Origin: JBLMZW01 sp050259035
GTDB taxonomy: Bacteria > Bacillota > Syntrophomonadia > Syntrophomonadales > DTU052
NCBI GenBank assembly: GCA_050259035.1
Contig: JBLMZW010000126.1
Span: 1-16,260, forward strand
Direction of reading: 5' to 3'
DNA: 16,260 bases
The position numbers and the translations under genes were made by a program. Positions 13,581 to 16,260 of the stretch are shown piece after piece; position 1 is the first letter of the stretch, and every line of letters starts with the position of its first letter. A model generated the notes under the pieces. It made no database searches. It was not told the origin of the DNA and saw only the letters and a program-made list of their open reading frames with translations.

Positions 13581-13934
13581 ATGCTTATCAAAAGAGGGGA
13601 AATTTATTTTGCCCAGCTCAATCCGGTTATTGGATCGGAACAGGGTGGAATCCGCCCCGTACTGGTGGTCCAGAATGACATCGGCAACCAGTACAGTCCT
13701 ACTACTATTGTCTTAGCTATTACGTCTCAGATCAATAAGGCGAAACTGCCCACCCACGTTGAGTTGAAAGCAGCCAAATTTGGGCTAGATAAAGACTCGG
13801 TAATTTTAGGAGAACAGGTTAGAACAATTGACAAGACCAGACTAAAGCAACGCATTGCATTCCTGGATACAGACTTGATGGAAAAAGTGGATCAGGCCCT
13901 GGAAATCAGTTTGGGACTGCAGGATCTGAATTAA
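13581..13934 (+). CDS. ndoA: Endoribonuclease toxin EndoA (MazF family)
   Basis: This 117-residue MazF-type toxin cuts single-stranded mRNA at short sequence motifs. The text GSEQGGIRPVLVVQNDIGNQYSPT is nearly that of B. subtilis EndoA. With the start at ATG 13581, Arg25 and Thr48 fall exactly at the catalytic positions known there, which supports this start over the ATG at 13578 or the longer frame from 13527. GGCGGAG lies at 13567-13573. All expected active-site residues are present, so the toxin is probably functional and held in check by EndoAI. Confidence 0.95.
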   Translation: MLIKRGEIYFAQLNPVIGSEQGGIRPVLVVQNDIGNQYSPTTIVLAITSQINKAKLPTHVELKAAKFGLDKDSVILGEQVRTIDKTRLKQRIAFLDTDLMEKVDQALEISLGLQDLN

Positions 13935-13969
13935 TTCAGACGGCAGCCTTTCTTTTCGGGGGGGATGTA

Positions 13970-14698
13970 ATGACGGCCCTTATTGGAATCAGTTGTAGTT
14001 ACAGCCATAGCCGGCATACTTTTCAGGTCAGATCTAGTTACATAAGAGCAGTGGAACGGGCGGGCGGTGTCCCGGTTATTCTACCTGCGGTTAGATCTGA
14101 TTACGCAGTGGAACGATATGTTGAATACTGTGATGGCTTTATCCTTTCAGGGGGAGGAGACCTTGACCCCTTGCTCTGGGGGGAAGAGCCGCACCCGGGG
14201 TTGGGAGAAGTAGACCCGGAACGTGACCAGTTTGAACTAGCTTTGGTTCAGGGGCTATTGCAGAAGAACAAGCCCGGGCTTTTTATTTGCCGCGGGCTGC
14301 AGGTTCTAAATGTGGCTCTGGGTGGTGATCTTATTCAGGACATTGTCTCTGACATCCTGCACCGACAAACCGCACCTCGTTACAGCCCATCACATGAAAT
14401 TCAGATAGAGAAAGAAAGCCTTTTATATTCGCTCCTTAATAACGATTCGGTCCGGGTTAATAGTTTTCATCACCAGGCCATCCGAAAACTGGGTAACGGC
14501 TTGAAGATAACAGCTTACTCCCGTGACGGGATTGTTGAGGCGGTCGAGCTGCCAGGCAGCTCCTTTATACTAGGTGTCCAGTGGCATCCTGAAGATTTGC
14601 GTGATGAAGGCTCTTTTCGATTGTTCTCACGACTGGTCGAATCGGCAGCCGGCCACGAATGCCAGAACCCGGAAGCGGCTGCCGATGTTGAGTACTAG
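13970..14698 (+). CDS. Class I glutamine amidotransferase-like gamma-glutamyl hydrolase (peptidase C26, PuuD-like)
   Basis: This 242-residue alpha/beta-hydrolase-like enzyme has the Cys-His-Glu triad of the family: Cys107 in LFICRGLQVLN, and His206 and Glu208 in GVQWHPED. Supporting motifs are GFILSGGGDLDP (57-67) and VNSFHHQAIRKL (163-174). Relatives cleave gamma-glutamyl bonds, for example gamma-glutamyl-GABA in putrescine breakdown; the substrate here is not known and no putrescine gene is nearby. The ribosome site GGGGGGA is at 13958-13965. The C-terminus is coded by an inverted repeat (14641-14686), and the TAG stop overlaps the stop of the convergent gene through shared CTAG. Confidence 0.88.
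   Translation: MTALIGISCSYSHSRHTFQVRSSYIRAVERAGGVPVILPAVRSDYAVERYVEYCDGFILSGGGDLDPLLWGEEPHPGLGEVDPERDQFELALVQGLLQKNKPGLFICRGLQVLNVALGGDLIQDIVSDILHRQTAPRYSPSHEIQIEKESLLYSLLNNDSVRVNSFHHQAIRKLGNGLKITAYSRDGIVEAVELPGSSFILGVQWHPEDLRDEGSFRLFSRLVESAAGHECQNPEAAADVEY
14641..14686. repeat. 11-bp inverted repeat at the convergent gene ends
   Basis: ATCGGCAGCCG at 14641-14651 is the exact reverse complement of CGGCTGCCGAT at 14676-14686, with 24 bases between. It lies inside the last codons of the plus-strand hydrolase, ten bases before the shared stop region. There is no T-run on either strand. It may slow or end transcription from both sides, since no other terminator separates the convergent genes. 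Confidence 0.4.
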
Positions 14699-15525
14699 TC
14701 CTTATAAATAATAGTGCCAACGTGTTCACCGTTTAGAGCCCGGGTAATATTGCCATATTTAAGACCATTTATAATATGGATTTCTGTAACACTATTGGCT
14801 CGCAACAGCATATCCAGCACATTTCTTTCAACAATCAAATCATCCAAATCCATTTCTAGTAACTCACGAGCGCTTATTCGGGGTATTAATTTGGCTTCGG
14901 TATTCACCTTGGGGTTATCGGTATATAATCCGTCCTCATCTTTAACAAAAATACATTGTCTGGCTCCTATAACTTCCGCCAGAAGGTAGGCTCCCACATC
15001 AGTTCGGTTGGGGGGGATTCTGCCTTCCGCAGGCATATGTTCCCAGTAGCCGTAGGGTGGCATCCCATGAATCACCGGAATACACCCCTGAGCAAAATAA
15101 GCTCCGAGCTTGGGAATATCATCGTGTCCTACCTTGACTCCACCATATGGACTTAGTAGAGTTGCCAGCATTAGGGCATTCTGTTCAGATACACTCTGAC
15201 CCAGTTTAGATATTATCCCGGTAGGCATTCCTAGTTCCAGGGCAATAGCATAAACGTGACGCGACCTGGTACCGCCCCCGGTGGAAACGATCATTTTGTG
15301 TTTAGGTGAGTTCTCAACAATTTCCTTGATGATAGGTAAAACGGCATGTGCTCCACGGTCGGTAATACTTTGCCCTCCGACCTTCAAAACATTGGTATGT
15401 GGAAATGCTCTGAATTGCTCAACGGATTCCAGCCCTTTAATAAAGGATTTGCTTACCAGGGATTCTCCCATTAACTTGCTTTTTATGTGCAGGCGATTTC
15501 CATCCCGCTCTCGTATTAAAGCCAT
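14695..15525 (-). CDS. mosB: Molybdenum storage protein subunit homologue (MosB-like, amino acid kinase fold)
   Basis: This 276-residue amino acid kinase-fold protein is closely similar to MosB/MosA of Azotobacter vinelandii, which store molybdate or tungstate as polyoxometalate clusters in an ATP-dependent cage. Shared text includes LKVGGQSITDRG (47-58), STGGGTRSRHVYAIALELGMPTG (81-103), GMPPYGYW (154-161), EGRIPPNRTDVGAYLLAE (167-184), FVKDEDGLYTDNPK (193-206) and the C-terminal GEHVGTII. The match is far closer than to UMP kinase. Only one subunit gene is visible, so the cage may be homomeric or its partner may lie elsewhere. The start ATG at 15525 has GGGTGG upstream; the frame extends to a TTG at 15603, but that lies in a hairpin. 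A 72-residue gene precedes it on the same strand. Confidence 0.88.
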   Translation of the reverse strand: MALIRERDGNRLHIKSKLMGESLVSKSFIKGLESVEQFRAFPHTNVLKVGGQSITDRGAHAVLPIIKEIVENSPKHKMIVSTGGGTRSRHVYAIALELGMPTGIISKLGQSVSEQNALMLATLLSPYGGVKVGHDDIPKLGAYFAQGCIPVIHGMPPYGYWEHMPAEGRIPPNRTDVGAYLLAEVIGARQCIFVKDEDGLYTDNPKVNTEAKLIPRISARELLEMDLDDLIVERNVLDMLLRANSVTEIHIINGLKYGNITRALNGEHVGTIIYKD

Positions 15526-15569
15526 CCCAATCCCACCCTTTTCAATTACTGAATCTAATTCTAGTTTTA

Positions 15570-15600
15570 GGCAAAAACGAACCGGACATTCGAGTCCGGT
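15570..15600 (-). terminator. Hairpin between the 72-residue gene and the mos gene
   Basis: On the minus strand ACCGGAC-TCGAAT-GTCCGGT (15600-15581) is followed by TCGTTTTT. This is a terminator-like hairpin between two co-directional genes. It would lower, but need not abolish, expression of the mos gene from the upstream promoter and could act as an attenuator. Confidence 0.5.
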
Positions 15601-15636
15601 CAAAATGGCGTCATAATAATTATATCTTACTAATTC

Positions 15637-15855
15637 CTATTCATCATCGGGATCGTCATCTGAATCTTTTCCGGCCTGAAGATAAACCACTTCAGCTCCA
15701 ACTGCCGCAGCCATTTGTTCCAATTCCTGTTTGCGTATGTGTTTCAGGAAAACCTTGAGATCAACCCCTGCGACACCGACGATAGCATAACGAGGTTTTT
15801 TTTCTCCTTCTTCCACTTTGCGGCGTTCACGAACAAATATTTTGGCGGCTGTCAT
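15637..15855 (-). CDS. 72-residue protein with acidic tail, upstream of the mos gene
   Basis: I do not recognise the family. The protein starts MTAAKIFVRERRKVEEGEKKP, a basic charged head, followed by a small alpha/beta-like core (RYAIVGVAGVDLKVFLKHIRKQELEQMAAAVGAEVVYL). It ends in the acidic tail KDSDDDPDDE. AAGGAGGT is well placed before the ATG, and a promoter lies upstream, so it is very likely real. It is transcribed towards the MosB-like gene 111 bases away, with a hairpin between them. The acidic tail could bind metal or a basic partner, but this is only inference. No signal peptide or membrane segment is seen. Confidence 0.8.
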   Translation of the reverse strand: MTAAKIFVRERRKVEEGEKKPRYAIVGVAGVDLKVFLKHIRKQELEQMAAAVGAEVVYLQAGKDSDDDPDDE

Positions 15856-15890
15856 GTTTTAGTACCTCCTTGAATGTTGCTTGTACCTTA

Positions 15891-15919
15891 ATTATAATGA
15901 CAACCCCCTGAATTTTAAA
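15891..15919 (-). promoter_or_regulatory. Promoter of the 72-residue gene / mos pair
   Basis: On the minus strand TTTAAA (15919-15914) and a perfect TATAAT (15896-15891) are 17 bases apart. The -35 is weak but the spacing is ideal. The ribosome site AAGGAGGT and ATG follow within 40 bases. Confidence 0.5.
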
Positions 15920-15960
15920 AGACAATCAATGGCAGGAAAAAGATTGGTTTCCAACCAGAG

Positions 15961-15995
15961 AGGCGCGCTATGATCAGTTCCCTTAATGCGTGCCT
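15961..15995 (+). repeat. 35-bp hairpin repeat R2, copy B
   Basis: Stem AGGCGCGC (15961-15968) with GCGTGCCT (15988-15995) encloses a spacer containing ATCAGTTCCCTT. It matches the minus strand of 4820-4854 at about 28 of 35 positions, and the stem is kept by a G-T pair. It directly abuts repeat R1 copy B. Confidence 0.6.
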
Positions 15996-16127
15996 TCAGC
16001 ACTTTATTCATTGGGATGATTTTGCCTGTTTTACCCGAGCGAAGCGAGGAGTTAAATATTTAAATTGTGCGTCCCGTTAGCTTGCCGACTAACTTCATTA
16101 TCGCCATAAATATGGCAAGAAATATAC
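15995..16127 (+). repeat. Structured interspersed repeat R1, copy B
   Basis: This copy matches 4675-4810 in the same orientation. The hairpins correspond in position but differ in sequence: TTAAATATTTAA (16052-16063), GTTAG/CTAAC (16075-16093) and GCCATA-AA-TATGGC (16103-16116). No open frame is seen. The surrounding 15920-16137 stretch holds only this repeat and R2. Confidence 0.6.
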
Positions 16128-16138
16128 ATCCTCAAAGT

Positions 16139-16167
16139 AAAAAAAAAGAGCCCTTGAGTTCAAGGGC
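16139..16167 (-). terminator. Minus-strand intrinsic terminator of a gene beyond the right edge
   Basis: GCCCTTGA-GT-TCAAGGGC at 16150-16167 is a perfect 8-bp stem. Read on the minus strand it is followed by TC and nine T residues (16147-16139). A second, imperfect hairpin (GAGCTG/CAGCTC) lies at 16204-16236. A minus-strand frame entering from the right edge reaches TGA at 16239-16237, a possible gene end, but too short to call. Confidence 0.75.
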
Positions 16168-16260
16168 AGAGAAAAGTTGGAATTGGATGCTTGCATAAGT
16201 AAAGAGCTGTTGGGGGAAAAAGACCACCAGCAGCTCTCACTCGCCGTTGTTGAGTCTCCT

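Noticed and set aside
13310..13591. 93-residue minus-strand frame across the antitoxin gene
   Set aside because: It is a shadow of EndoAI; the sense gene matches a known family in sequence and neighbours.
14714..15616. Plus-strand frames (91, 66 and 111 residues) opposite the mos gene
   Set aside because: No ribosome sites or recognisable motifs; the minus-strand gene explains the region.
16237..16260. 3' end of a minus-strand gene at the right edge
   Set aside because: Only seven codons before TGA are visible; too little to annotate, although the terminator at 16139 supports a gene outside the window.

Overview
The window looks like a low-to-mid G+C anaerobic Firmicute of the Clostridia, probably in the Peptococcaceae / Desulfotomaculum / Syntrophomonas neighbourhood. 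This rests on three things: strong AGGAGG-type ribosome sites, a split glutamate synthase domain next to a class-III pyridine-nucleotide oxidoreductase, and the block acpS - nnr - (CBS gene) - alr - ndoAI - ndoA, which resembles the Bacillus subtilis order. The genus is inference. No tRNA, rRNA, CRISPR array, transposase or prophage gene is visible.

Region 1 (1-6290) is a nitrogen-assimilation block. It starts with the 3' end of a glutamate synthase GXGXG-domain gene. A multi-hairpin element follows, then an FAD/NAD(P)H oxidoreductase, then the decayed head of a second GXGXG gene. After that comes a tandem duplication of a PII + ammonium channel module (PII-1, Amt-1, PII-2, Amt-2). The two Amt proteins differ at a key pore residue: Amt-2 keeps both pore histidines, while Amt-1 has Glu at the first. 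Both PII proteins lack Tyr51 and Ser49. A related hairpin (stem core AAGGCGC) follows PII-1, Amt-1 and PII-2. In each, the 5' arm can fold either into a terminator-like stem or into a small upstream hairpin, which suggests regulated antitermination.

Region 2 (6290-9541) holds a secreted NlpC/P60-like protein, a promoter plus a strong hairpin that could release a short RNA, and a coupled pair (Nudix hydrolase and eIF2B/ribose-1,5-bisphosphate-isomerase-like protein, sharing ATGA). A possible 45-residue ORF and a lone cheW follow.

Region 3 (9571-13934) is a housekeeping run: holo-ACP synthase, the bifunctional NAD(P)HX repair enzyme, a two-CBS protein, alanine racemase, and the EndoAI/EndoA toxin-antitoxin pair behind its own promoter. 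A class-I glutamine-amidotransferase-like hydrolase (13970-14698) ends the plus-strand genes.

Region 4 (14695-16260) is on the minus strand. A 72-residue protein with an acidic tail precedes a close homologue of the molybdenum storage protein subunit MosB. The right margin carries repeats and a minus-strand terminator for a gene outside the window. Two repeat families have one copy here and one upstream of Amt-2: a ~135-bp structured element whose hairpins are kept in place by different base pairs, and a 35-bp hairpin with an invariant 12-base loop.
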